Shown here in pieces: positions 36,461-47,900 of a stretch of 64,000 nt of DNA; position 1 is the stretch's first letter, and every line of letters begins with the position of its first letter. The position numbers and the translations under genes are program-made. The notes beneath the pieces were generated by a model, which worked only from the letters and a program-made list of their open reading frames with translations, was not told where the DNA came from and searched no databases. Origin of the DNA: Fomitopsis serialis (lineage: Eukaryota; Basidiomycota; Agaricomycetes; Polyporales; Fomitopsidaceae); contig NW_025954975.1 of NCBI RefSeq assembly GCF_022376445.1, positions 248,001 to 312,000 of the forward strand, read 5' to 3'.

Positions 36461-37945
36461 GCCGTGCACTTGATCTCGCAGTCTATGTACTGCACATTGA
36501 CAGTTGACATCGAAGCTGATATTTCGCAGGCAGGGCTCCAACAATCAACACCAAGGGATAGAATCGCCCCGGCGACAATCCTGTTTGTCACTCACTAAGC
36601 AGGACAACGGCAATATGACACACAACGGAATGCCGAGGCATTAGGGTGGCCTTGACAGCCTGTTCAGACATGACTGAAACACTGGCAAGTCTCGTCCAAA
36701 ATTCAAGCAAAGCAGACAGGATTCGTGTGTCTGGCGCCCGGTTGACCCATCGGTGGCACTTGAACGGTGAGATGCTCACGCTGTACAGCCCCGTCTGTCA
36801 GCGGGATAACCCTGAACTATCTGACCGTCAAACTTACCTTCTGGCACTCACGTCACCTCCGCGTGGGTAGTTCGGGCGAGAACAAAGCCCGTATAGAACT
36901 ACAGAAGAGTCAACAGTGTCCTCGCCCTAGTCACGATCGAGTGAATAGACAGAGTGGTGAAAACAGAAGACGTGCAAGCATGTCGGCGAAGCCTCGGCTT
37001 GCATATTACAGTTCAAACGCATGAAGAACTGCACCGTGCTTGAGAAGTTCATTTACTGTGATTGTCCGTGCTGCGCGGTATACAATATAAGCCTTCGTCT
37101 GGCAGGAGAGGACCCACTCGACTTACCTTAAGAGAGTCGTTCAAATGACACGTGCGCTGGCACTCTAGCCCTCCAATAGGGTGAAAGTGTTCTGCAGGAT
37201 AGGTGCTATGATCCAACTAGATTGCAGCGGAGGTTGCCAATGTTCCGGACGGATTCGGCAGTGACGCGCAGGCCTGATATAAGTGCGCACGATCACTATC
37301 TTTGAGGCAGCCTTGATAGTCGCGATGCACCGTCCCGCACACCACTGCAGGTCATCCTTTTGAATTGAGTATCTTTCGGCGCGTCCGTGAATATGAACCC
37401 CTCATGAGCGACGAGGACAGCTGCCAGGCTAACGAAACGCGCCGGTGGCAACGCGAACGCGTTCTTTACGCGTATTGACGCGTTTGATTCGCGCGCGCGG
37501 CGCTAGTCGCAGTGACTGCAGTTCCCCCGACTGAATGTTCGATGGTGTCTTTTGCCTCTCTGTCCATACGACAAATCTCCTCCTCCTCCTCCTCATGTCT
37601 GTGCATGTCTATGTACATTTGGGGATTAATTTGGGCAAATTGCGCGACTACTGGCGGTGGCGTAGTAAGCAACAGCCCCTCCTCCAGCATCGGCGACGAT
37701 AGCTGCACCATGCACCTCATCTGCTCAACCATTGCTCTGAACCGTTAAGCTGGACACCCATGCACTTGCGCTTGTCATTTCAAGCAGCTTACTGAGCCAT
37801 GTCTCTGGTGTAGCTTACGCGATGCATGACTGAGGCACCAAGAGCTCAAGTCGGCCATGGAAGTTGGTACTAGGATGACTGACTGACGCATTTATTGAGA
37901 TAGACTGGAGTAGCCAGGTACGAATATAAGAGCGTCGTCGATACG
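36461..37945. other. 1.5 kb intergenic region with a triple ACGCGT cluster
   Basis: No gene is supported here. Three ACGCGT hexamers fall within 27 bp (37,457-37,462, 37,468-37,473 and 37,478-37,483). A CTC trinucleotide run lies near 37,577. The MCB cluster is about 460 bp upstream of the NAD(P)-binding protein gene and could serve it, or the divergent membrane-protein gene 1 kb away. Confidence 0.5.
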
Positions 37946-39497
37946 ATGCAATCTCTGTCAACAGACCTCGCACCCAGCCAAAGAGCAGCCAATTTCACAG
38001 ACACGACAGGCAAGACGAACATCCTGCTCTTCGGTGCCACTGGTATTGCATTATCCCCCATTTTACTACTCGACGATCCCTGACACCATTACTACAGGAT
38101 ATGTCGGAGGTGCTCTATTGAGCCGCCTTCTGAAGCGCCCGAAGGCAGATACCTTCGAGATCGTTACGCCCATACGCGCTCTCTCGAAGGCGAAAGTTCT
38201 CGAGAAGCTAGGCGCGAAACGCGAGGTAGCCTCTCTTAGCGAGCATGACAAAATAGCTGCACTCGCCTCGCAAGCGGATGTCATTTTTAACCTAGTCAGT
38301 TGTAGTTTGCCGTTTGCCACAAACCCTGACTTAAACTAACGCACCGAATCCTGCACAGGCGAACGCGGACAACGTACCCGCCATGAAAGCGGTATTGAGA
38401 GGAATGCGAACAGCGCACGAGACCACTGGCCAACTGCCTGTCCTCATCCACACTGCATGTGTATTCATAGCGTGCGCGTAGTCCTACATAGAACTGACAG
38501 CTACTTCTAGTCTGGCACGGGAGAAATAATCGAGTTTGCGAATGGGGAATACGCCACTGACACCGTCTACTCCGACTTGAACATCGAGCAGATGAAATCA
38601 ATCCCACCGGAAGCCCACCATCGCAACGTCGACCTGGCGGTGATCGGTGCAGATGAGGAAGGTACGATCAGTTTGCTATTCATTGGGCGATGGCGTCGGA
38701 AATTACTGACGGTACTGCTCAGGCTACGCACGGACGTACCTCATCTCGCCGGGAATGGTGTACGGCATTGCATCAGCTCTCATTCACGACGCCGGCATCG
38801 CGAAGCGGTTCTCCATCCAGATCCCGGGGCTCGTGAAGCCAGCCTTGGCCAGGCGGCGCGGTGGAATGGTCGGCCCTGGCAAGGCAGTTTGGCCACATGC
38901 TCACGTTGACGATGGTGCGTACCCGCGGTACCCCTCGCAGTCGTGCTCACAAGTACTTACTGACATGCCCACTTGCGTCTAAAGTGGCCGACATGTCCAT
39001 CACGCTCTTCGATGCGATCTCCAAGAACCCACAGAGCGTCGGACACGGCTGGGAGGGCTATTACTTCGTTGAGAACGGGCACGTCAGTCGGTACGAGATC
39101 GGAAAGGCTATTGGCCAGGCGCTAGTAGACCTTGGACTCGCGAAGGACGCTGAGCCTACGTCATTTACTAACGAAGAGCTCGAGAACTACTGGGCGTCAG
39201 TGGTACGTCCCCTGCTCCCCTGCTTCTCAGAGTGTTATCGACTGACCATCACGGGCACAGTCTACTGGCAGCTTCTTAAGCGGGACGACGTGTCGCACCC
39301 GCGCGGACCGGGCGCGCTCAATCGGGTGGAAGTCCCAGAGCGCTGACGTGCTCGCGACAGTCAAGCCCGAGTCAAGCTGCAGTGGAAGATGGCGCAGGAG
39401 AAAGGCGAGGTTGACTTCACATTTGAGAGGGGCCTTGCCGAGTTGTGAATTAAACAGTGACATGTCCACCGCCGTTCGAGGCGTGCAGAAGAGGTAG
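37946..39497 (+). CDS. NAD(P)-binding Rossmann-fold protein (extended SDR/epimerase-like)
   Basis: Seven exons (97, 197, 96, 151, 192, 218 and 237 nt) give 395 residues. NILLFGATGYVGGALLSRLL is the dinucleotide-binding GxxGxxG motif of an extended SDR. Further matches are DVIFNLANAD, VLIHTSGTGEI, ISPGMVYGIAS, HVDDVADM and RADRARSIGWK, the order seen in fungal NAD-dependent epimerase/dehydratase-like proteins. The substrate is unknown. Intron 3 (38,455-38,510) appears to be GC-AG. After TVKPE the frame seems to slip: the adjacent frame gives VKLQWKMAQEKGEVDFTFE and stops at 39,448, which looks more natural, so one base may be missing near 39,370. Confidence 0.8.
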
Positions 39498-39779
39498 TCA
39501 TGATATAGCATAATAATGTAGTAGTTGACTGTTTGAATGAGACTCGTGCAGATGCTCCCAATGAACACGGTTGTTCGCGCGGCTCAGATGAAAACGGTGT
39601 CGTTACAGACATAGTTCGCGTGGGTGAGGAGATGGGGAGTGTCAGGCGAAGCAACCCGCCCTCTGCGCATGCGTGATTTTGATCCTCAAATTCTGCGCGT
39701 TTCGTCCACGGTTGTACAGTGCACATGTTCCAACAGCCAGTAAAGAATAATTGCACGCATCATACTGGTGCGTGGCCTT

Positions 39780-41761
39780 TCATAGGGCTTTCTGGGTCAA
39801 CCATCGCGATATCATCGCCTGCGCTTCCGCCGGTTTGTCATGGGGGACGTATCAAAGCCAATACACGTCAGCACTGGTTCGCTGCGCGATTCGAGAGTAA
39901 TACTCATCATATGTCCCGCGCCCGCTATTGTCGCGAATGTAAACGGCCCCACCGTCTTCGTCTCGCCGGCCACGTCCTCGCCGACATCCCACCCCCTCCA
40001 TGCCTCTGCCGTCCACGCCTCCGCGCCTTCCCACTCGAGCTTGTCGACCCACATCCGGTTCGCGACCCAGTTGCACTGCCAGTCATACGTGCCCGCATAG
40101 ATCAGCATCCGTACACCGCGCGCGAGTAGGCCCGCGACGTGGTACTGAGACGGTACAGCCCACTTGTCCAGATGCGCGCGGAAGCCCGCCCCGACCGCGC
40201 TGCTACATGCGGTGAAGTTATATGGAGAGGAGACGCCAAGGAGGGCGCGAATGGAGGGATCATCAAGGAAGGACTTGATGACGGCATTTTCGGCATAACA
40301 AAGGCTTGTGCCTTCGCAGGGCTACGAGGGGTGACATGCGTGAGAAGTGTGATGAGTTCATATGGATGACACGCACCTTCGAGATGTCGTACGGGTTGCG
40401 TCCTGCATGTGAAGACCAATATCACTTCCCTGCCAGATTTCTCGCGTGTCAGACTCACCACTAGCCCAGTAACCCGTACTCAGCTCGGAGTCGCAGAAGT
40501 TCACAGCGGCGTTGCAGTCAATAGCGTCGAATTGGTCGATACAATTGGCGTACATCGCTTTCTGGCAACGCGGTAGCTAGCGCGATACAATAGATAATCA
40601 TTGCTACAGCTTCTACATGCTGTAGAAAGGACGTACCGCCATCTTCATCCGCACGCAGGTGCTGATCTTCTGGAAGGGTGCAGCTAGGGCTGCTGTGCCG
40701 CACTCTATTTCATATCGTCCAGGATATAATCTTGGATGTGTCCTTCACCACATACTCTGCATTAGTTCGTATAGGGAGTGCGTACGTTGAGATATCCGTG
40801 ATGCCATTGCCAATGATCACGCTCTGTAGATTGATTGTCTCGCGTCCCTCTGCCTGCGCGATACGGTTCTGGTCATAGATGTAACTCGCAAACGCGGGGA
40901 GATATCGTCCACCGTATGACTCGCCAGCGAGATGCAGAGGGCGTCCAGCGAACTCGGTGAACGTCTGGAAGAAGATGGTGATGAAGGCATGCACGTTCCG
41001 AGCGGCGTCCTCAGTGGTCTCGATCGTCTCGCCGTAATCTGCGTACGAGAAGCCGACGCCGACCCTAAGCGATTAACCTCGTCAGCATGTGTGCAAGATT
41101 GCAATATAAACGGCCTACGGTTGGTCGAGGAAGAATATGTTAGCTTCCGCGTTCCACGAGTACGGGTTCCAAATCGTTCGATTATGGGAGGTGCCTGTCA
41201 TATCGATTTTGCAAGGCCCTATATCGCGGTCATAACCAGTTGCATATTCCTCGCCGCAGAATGAACTGACCTAGCTCCATGAGGAGGCCCATGGACGAAG
41301 AACAGCCCGGTCCACCGTTAATCCACATCATGACATCGTCTGGTCGCGATTCTGTATCAGTGAGAGTTCAACAGCCATCGAGATTACTTGGACCTGTTTC
41401 TGGCTCCCTCCTGCTCTCAAAGAAGTAAAAGAACAGGTGCTTCGCGCCATGATCGACGTCCAAATAGCCGGTGTATACGCTGCCACCATTGGTTAGCCTC
41501 ATGCTCAACCAGCGGTCAAACAAATCGGATGTCGTACTTCACAGTAGGGTCGCAAAATTCGGTTTTCTTGACGCGCACTGCGTAGCCCGGCAAGCTTGCA
41601 TGGGCGAGCTCTTTGAACGTATCCTTTGCTCCGAGGGCTGACAGTCGCAAGCTTGATTCAAGGTCACTAATCCCGACCGTTATCTGCTCCTTGAGAGCGT
41701 GAACACCAGCCAGAAAGACACTGGCAGCACAGAAAGCTGTTGTCCATAGCTGCAACACCAT
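39780..41761 (-). CDS. Serine carboxypeptidase (peptidase family S10), complete copy
   Basis: Secreted or vacuolar carboxypeptidase Y-type enzyme. Ten exons (224, 86, 81, 100, 279, 94, 118, 26, 414 and 69 nt) give 496 residues. The signal peptide is [19 protein letters not shown]. Oxyanion loop [11 protein letters not shown], nucleophile [10 protein letters not shown], acid [12 protein letters not shown] and histidine [15 protein letters not shown] complete the triad. Cysteine-containing [14 protein letters not shown] and [11 protein letters not shown] fit S10 disulphides. The last intron (39,849-39,907) has AT-AC ends. Only about 150 bp of upstream DNA remain before backbone C begins, so the native promoter is probably cut; the promoter-bearing copy at 59,772 lacks the histidine. 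Confidence 0.93.
39849..39907 (-). other. Probable U2-type AT-AC intron in the carboxypeptidase gene
   Basis: Family alignment needs GAGHM joined to VPHDKP. The 59 bp between begin ATGAGT and end GATAC, with a branch site GCTGAC 18 nt before the 3' end. Removing it keeps phase 0 and makes the ten-exon total divisible by three. No GT-AG pair nearby restores the conserved VPxDxPxxA segment. The ends look like a GT-AG intron in which first and last bases changed together (G to A, G to C). Confidence 0.7.
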
Positions 41762-41910
41762 GTTGTTCGAGAGCAGCGTATCTCGGTGTACAGTTCGCCA
41801 GGCCTAGGGGGATTCAAGGTCGCTCACACGCGAACTTCTTTCAAGTTGTCGCGGGACGCGGGCGCGACGGCGCGCCGCTTATCACGTGGGTCGCGTTGTG
41901 TTCGGGCGGC
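39954..41910. repeat. Host carboxypeptidase segment, left copy of a ~1.95 kb direct duplication
   Basis: Identical but for a handful of substitutions and one 3-nt indel to 59,772-61,723. This copy is contiguous with the native 3' end of the gene; the other is contiguous with native upstream DNA. Together they bracket backbone C exactly as the cdc25 segments bracket backbone B. Confidence 0.9.
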
Positions 41911-44900
41911 TCCGGGCTTGCTCGCCAGACGCTGCAGACCGTGGAGCTGCCACTGCGAACTTGAATGCGATGTGCTCCCTGTCTGACGGTGGTCTGACGC
42001 AGCTCGATGCCCCGCCGCCGCCATGTCCATCCGCACTTTGTGCACTCGCCAACGCATCCCATTGGCTGCCGCCCGCCGTCGACCACCTCGCGACACATCG
42101 TGTTTGCCCAATGTTTGCCCTCTGCGCGCCGCCGACGCAACACGTCCGATGCGTGCTCTGTCGCATCCTCTCGTTGTGCTCGGCTGCCCTGCTCTTGCTG
42201 TCTTCTCTCCGTCCCTCTCCCGTCTTTCTCCTCCTCCCGTCCCTTCCACGCGCTCCGGCCCCGCGTCCCGCTGCGCTACGCTCATGCGCCCGGCCGAGAC
42301 GTGTCCGTCGACACCCCCAACACCGCCCGTTGCCTGTTTCTCGAGCACACACAGGTCAGTTTTTGTTCTTCTTCAATCGCGCGCATTCATCCAGCAAACT
42401 CGTCTCCCCGGCTTTCATCTCAGACTTGACTCCGCCTTCCCCCGCGCCCAATGCGCCCTCTGCACCCCTCAAATGTCCTACCACAAATGAAGCTCTGGCA
42501 TCCTATCGTGCACCTCCAAGTCGTGTGGAGTGATTCCGTACGCGGGACGGCCCGCTACACGTCGTTCAGTGCGACGCTACCCAAGAGCGCCCGCCAGTCT
42601 CTGCCACGCTCTACGCGTCTCCTACAAGCTTTCTGTCCCTCTAGTCGGCACCCACTGTGCGTCCTTTGACGGTTCCCGCCGCCCCCATCGCTCGCTGTGC
42701 GGTATGGACACTCCGAGCCGTCGTACGCTCACCCTCCAATCTCATACCCACGCGACGCGCTGTATCGACTCCCATCGATACCGCACAGAACACTGCCGTT
42801 CACGCGCCTCTACACTCTTGGGGATGTCTCGCAATCGCTGCCGACGACGACCGACATTCCACCTCTCCAGTCACACGCGAACAGCAACGCCCCTTACTCG
42901 CACGCGGGACGCCACACGATGCGCACAAGCGCGGCGACTGCCTGCGGTCTTTTATCTGCCCGCCCTCACGCTCCTCGCAGCGACGGCAGAGTGCTCTAAT
43001 TGTCTCCTTCGGCATTCGTACACCTCTACGACGGTACACGCGCCCCTTACGGACATCTCGCATTCACTGCCGACGACGACCGACATTCCGCTCGCGCGAG
43101 GCACACTGGGTAGCCTGCATGTGATCATCGTCACTCCTCCCCGCTTACCCGTATCGGAAACACGGCACACAACGCGCGCAAGCGTTCTGCGCGGTGACCG
43201 CCCGCGATCTCCTGCCCGCCCGCTGACTTCTCGCAGCCACGGACCGCAGTGCGCAGCGACGCGCAAGGTGCACGCCCGGATACATCGCAAGTCGCCCTGT
43301 GTGACCCTACGTACGTACGCCCACGACCCGTCCCGCGCCCCTCTCCCCAAGCACAAGCGATCTGTACTCACTACTCTAGACATACAGCACATGGTCCCCT
43401 CAATCGTGCAGCGCGTCGTTGCTGCCCGCTCCCCACGATCCGCAGCCATCGACGAGGCTCGTCAGCTGCAAGTCCTTCCGGACGAAGACTTCCGCAGGGA
43501 CGCCCTACAGCAGGTCACCCGTCGTCAGCGAACTCCAGGACCGCCTCAACCTCAAGAAAACGTACCTTCGCCCATCAGCGCGAGAACCGACGACCTCGAC
43601 ACCGTACACGACAACCAGACCACGCAGCCCGTCGCCATGGCGCGCTCACTCGGCGAGCACATCCGCTCCGCTATGGTAATGAAGTCAGTACTCGCCCATG
43701 CGACGCGGTCGGAAATGCAACTCACCGATGCCTCCTCTCACCCACAGGCCCTCGCTTATATACCTCGCTGGAGAGTGCGATGGCAGCGGCCGGGGCGCCG
43801 TGGGTCTTCCGGGCATATCCTGCGCGATGTCCGCGGAAGCGAGCGTGGTGCCACTTGGCATGGACGAGGCTGGCGTCCATGCCACCGACGCCGACGTTCG
43901 GGCCCGTGCTCGATGGCCCGGGCATGCGGTACGTGCGCGTTGATCGGGCAGGGTCCGTGCACGTTCTTCTTTGACGGACGTTCCGGGACTGAGGGTGCTT
44001 TGCGGGACGAGCAGCCTCGCGCGTCATGGTGAGTTGATTCGGATTCGTCCACTGCGCAGCACGACGGCGGAAGTATGGCCGGTATGGCCTGCGTCTCTCA
44101 GGTGGACGATACGCGTGGCGTCCTGCGGCCCACGGGAGTGCGATCCGGGCGATGCGGCCTGCAGCATCGTACGAGATGCGCAGGCGGTGTTCTTCCATTC
44201 GGCACGGCAGCCTCTCGTCGCGTCCAGCCTGCGAAGCAAGTCTTCTGAGCCGTTCATGCAAGCGAGCTCTGGCGGTACGTCTCGCCGCCCGGCCTCTTTC
44301 CTCCTCGGATGTGACATGCTGCTTCCGTTGACGCATCGCCCTCAGCCTGCTCGTCGACGAGACCATCCTCTGCGCCACGGGGATGAGCGAGGTGAGTGCT
44401 GTCGCGGTGTTTCTGGTGCTAATGTTCTGTCGTTTAGTGAGCTGGAGGGTGTGGTGGGACGGCTCGGGGAGTATGCGAGGCGGGAGCTGTGTTTCATCGG
44501 GAGGATGGCGGGTGCAGACGCAGAGGGCATGACACCACGGTGGGAACACGCCGCGCGGCGACGCACATACGTCGACGTCGGCACAATGTCTGCGTGCACG
44601 ACTGCCTGTGCACGGTTCAATCCCTGCTGTGCAGAAGACGCTTGCCGTGACGGACGACTGGCGCGTCGTGCACGTTGCTCGAAGTAGGTACGGTGACCGT
44701 GTATGTAGTCTCGAGGAATAGATATATTCTGAGCTATTCTACATGGTGGACATGGACCACGAGCGACGTCAGAGCCGTCGCCGCGTCCCCCTGTGGTATC
44801 CCTGCGAGTTGGCCAGTCAAAAAAGCACGACACCTCCGTCTGTGGTGTGTACGCGCGGAAGTAGCTACCAAAGGAATGTCTGCAGTTCTCGGGGCACAGG

Positions 44901-47900
44901 CAGTGACGCCTTCGATGACCACCGCCTCTCGCCCCTGCCAATCCCTTCGCCACTGAGCATCACGTCGAGCTGCTGAACTCGTTCGTTATGCGGACGTCGG
45001 CGTGAGCAATCTCGTCTCGGAGGGCGCGCCGGACGACAGCTAGTCGACTGAGTGTATTACGCACCCGTGCACCGTGAACGCTTCTGACCGAGTGGTGCGA
45101 CAAAACCTGCTCGATGGGAACAGTGCATGGCATCGTCGTACAAGACTGAGATGTCACTCACTTGATGGTATTCCACCAGCTGCATGCATCTCGTCGGGGC
45201 CTGCCAGTGGGTGACGCGGTGCGAAACAGCTTGCTACCAAAGGACTCAAGCTAGAGCTCATGACGGCCAGTCGATCGCTTGAGCTCCGCCGGTGTGAGAA
45301 AAGCGACTCACCGAGACGACAGCCTGGAGAGGTTTGAAATCCAGGGACTGACGTGAGCGGGATGGCGAGTCCGGCATCGCCGTCAGTCGGGGACTCGCAC
45401 GCTCGACTCAAACCGCTTTGAATCCGGGTCCTCTTCATTGTGCGAATGAGTCCCGCGGTGCCAGTGGACGCAAGCAATTGGTGATGGACCACGGCGACAG
45501 AGCCATCGAGGAGCATAGAAAACACTTGCTGAAGCACAGAGCGCGGAAGGGCGGGAGTGTCAATAGCGACCGGTAGGGTTTCGAGCGATGTATACGTCGG
45601 CGTTCGCGCATTCTCCGCACTACCTTCGCTGGAGATGATGGGTCTACGAGATCGAACAGGCTCGACGCCGAGCGACCGATCTCATTCGTTCTGCGAGTCT
45701 CGACGACAGCTGGGCTACGAGGATTCAAGAATTAGCTCAACCATGAAACAGGCCCCGTGTCCCACGACTCGCGACCAAAGAGACTACGCACCTATACACC
45801 AAGCATCCGGCGTTCACATCATACGAGCTACATGTCTTGCGGAAGCTGTGGAATCTGCCCCGAGTCGCCGGTCACATTGGATTCCATCGTCAGCAAGGCT
45901 TGAGGTGCCGGTGTTTGCTCACGAAACACTGCGCATCACGCCGATCGAGTTTGCAGAGGCGAGATGGCTAACTCACCGCTGTTCAAGGTTCAGTCTTCCG
46001 AGCTTTGAAGAGCACGAATAAGCGACGCCGTCAAGGACGAGCCTTCACTTTGCGAATTGGTGCGGTGGAGTACGCAGGCCATTGGACGGCCTATGCGTCG
46101 TGACTCGGGTGACAGCACCTAATGGGAACAGTGGAGATGCAGAAGCGCAGGAACAGAGCGAGAGGACGTACGAGCAGGCTGGGAGCGGCCGAGTAGTATA
46201 TACCATATTTTCGAGCAGTCTATACAGACATGTATATGTTGATGTTCTGCGTGCTGCGTACCATCCTCGTTTAAGCCGAGGGGTTCAAACACGAGTTGCC
46301 GATGTCAAGCCGTACGGCCAGGTTGCGCCAGGAGCGGGACAGTGCAACGTACGGCACTTACTGAGGACATTCAGGGTCATTGCGAGCCTATTGGGCGAAG
46401 ACATGCACGCTGAGGGTCAACACTTACTGCGGAGCCTGACGGCGAATGCGAGCCTTCCCGTAAGCGTACAGAGGTCCGCGTCGACGCAATACTCACCTCT
46501 GTAGATCGGGACTGCGGACAGTTCGCTGTTCCACGCCTCTCGGCTTTGAATACTCGACCACACGCGACTCTGCTCTCGCATGTTCTCGAGTTGCTGCGGC
46601 TGCTCTACCGCATACTTATATATCCTCGGATGACACGCAGTGTGCATGTCCCAGGACGGAACGACTGTCCGGTGTCGTCATGCTCGTAGGTGAACCCAAT
46701 CGATTCAGAGTGCAAGAAATCAGTACCATTAGAAGGTGTCACGGACACGGCGGAGGAGGCGCTGCGGGACAGTAAGTAGACTCATGCTCAAGTCTCTGCG
46801 GCGTATGCGCCAGGGGCTTCATTCCCAGCGCATGCACACCGCATCGTAGATGTAGGGCTCGGTCTCATTCGCGAAGGGGAGTGCAATTCAGCTTCGCTGC
46901 ACATCTCCCGTGTGACCCGACGAGTCGGACAACGCGGAAAGCTCGACTGGGAGCTATGCACCGTGATTCAACGCTCGCACTGGCACCGCAAACCGGTCGT
47001 CATAGGCGCAGCGTCAGGGACTCTGCACGATGGCTAGACAATGCGTCCGAGGTAGTCGGCTGCTCGCCGACGTCATCTTCTGTGCAGCCCGTCACATCTT
47101 CGAGTTGAACGCCTTCGCGCAGATCAGTGATTTCACAGGTACCCAACAGGATATTGGACGATCTGAATGCCGTCCAAGCAAACGCGGACCGGGGCTCTGG
47201 AACATATGCATATCCGTGCCACGGAACAGTTGCTACTGGACCCTATTCGGAGTCCGGACCAGTCATTGACTCGTGCGTCGTCGCCGTCATCAACACGAGG
47301 CTGAGATGGAAGTGACCGTATCTTGGCCTGTTCTGCATCTTCTGCGCTCTCTGACGGTTGACGGGAAGCAGGGTTGGGCAGCCGAGATGCGGCCATGCAG
47401 ACAACGCCGCAATGCTTCGCATTGTTTACTGCGCATTGGCCAACGCAGAAGTATGCGTCGAGCAGCCATGCAATTGCACGACGTACGTCTCATTACGCGC
47501 GGGACACAATGAATCTGCTCGCCGGGATAGCAAGCCTTGCTATTACAGCAGCAAGTGTATACCTGCACGCGTCATGCATGGCAATTCGCGTGCCTGTATG
47601 CAATACGCCGCGGTAGCGGGATCGCGCGTGGGTCTTCGATGCACGTAGTCAATAGTATGCCCGACTAGAGATAGAAATCGGGTGAGAGCCGATGTGACGC
47701 CGCGCATGTCTCGCATAAAATACTGATCCCCGCAGGATGGACCGTTTTTGTCCCCGTTGACATTGCTGGAGGATGTGATCACGCGGGCGCACGATATGCC
47801 AGGAGCTGGACCGGCAATGTGATCGGTCCTAGCTGGTACATTCGCGCCAAATAGCCACCTCTGGTCATACTATCCGCAACACGAGAGACGGTGGGATGCC

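Noticed and set aside
40458..40785. In-frame stops in the carboxypeptidase taken as pseudogene damage
   Set aside because: All of them fall in 42-65 bp introns with normal branch sites; spliced exons form one 496-codon frame.
42530..44032. 500-codon open frame on the plus strand of backbone C
   Set aside because: Arginine/serine/threonine-rich with no domain; the equivalent region of units A/B is broken by stops, and long antiparallel frames are common in this GC-rich sequence.
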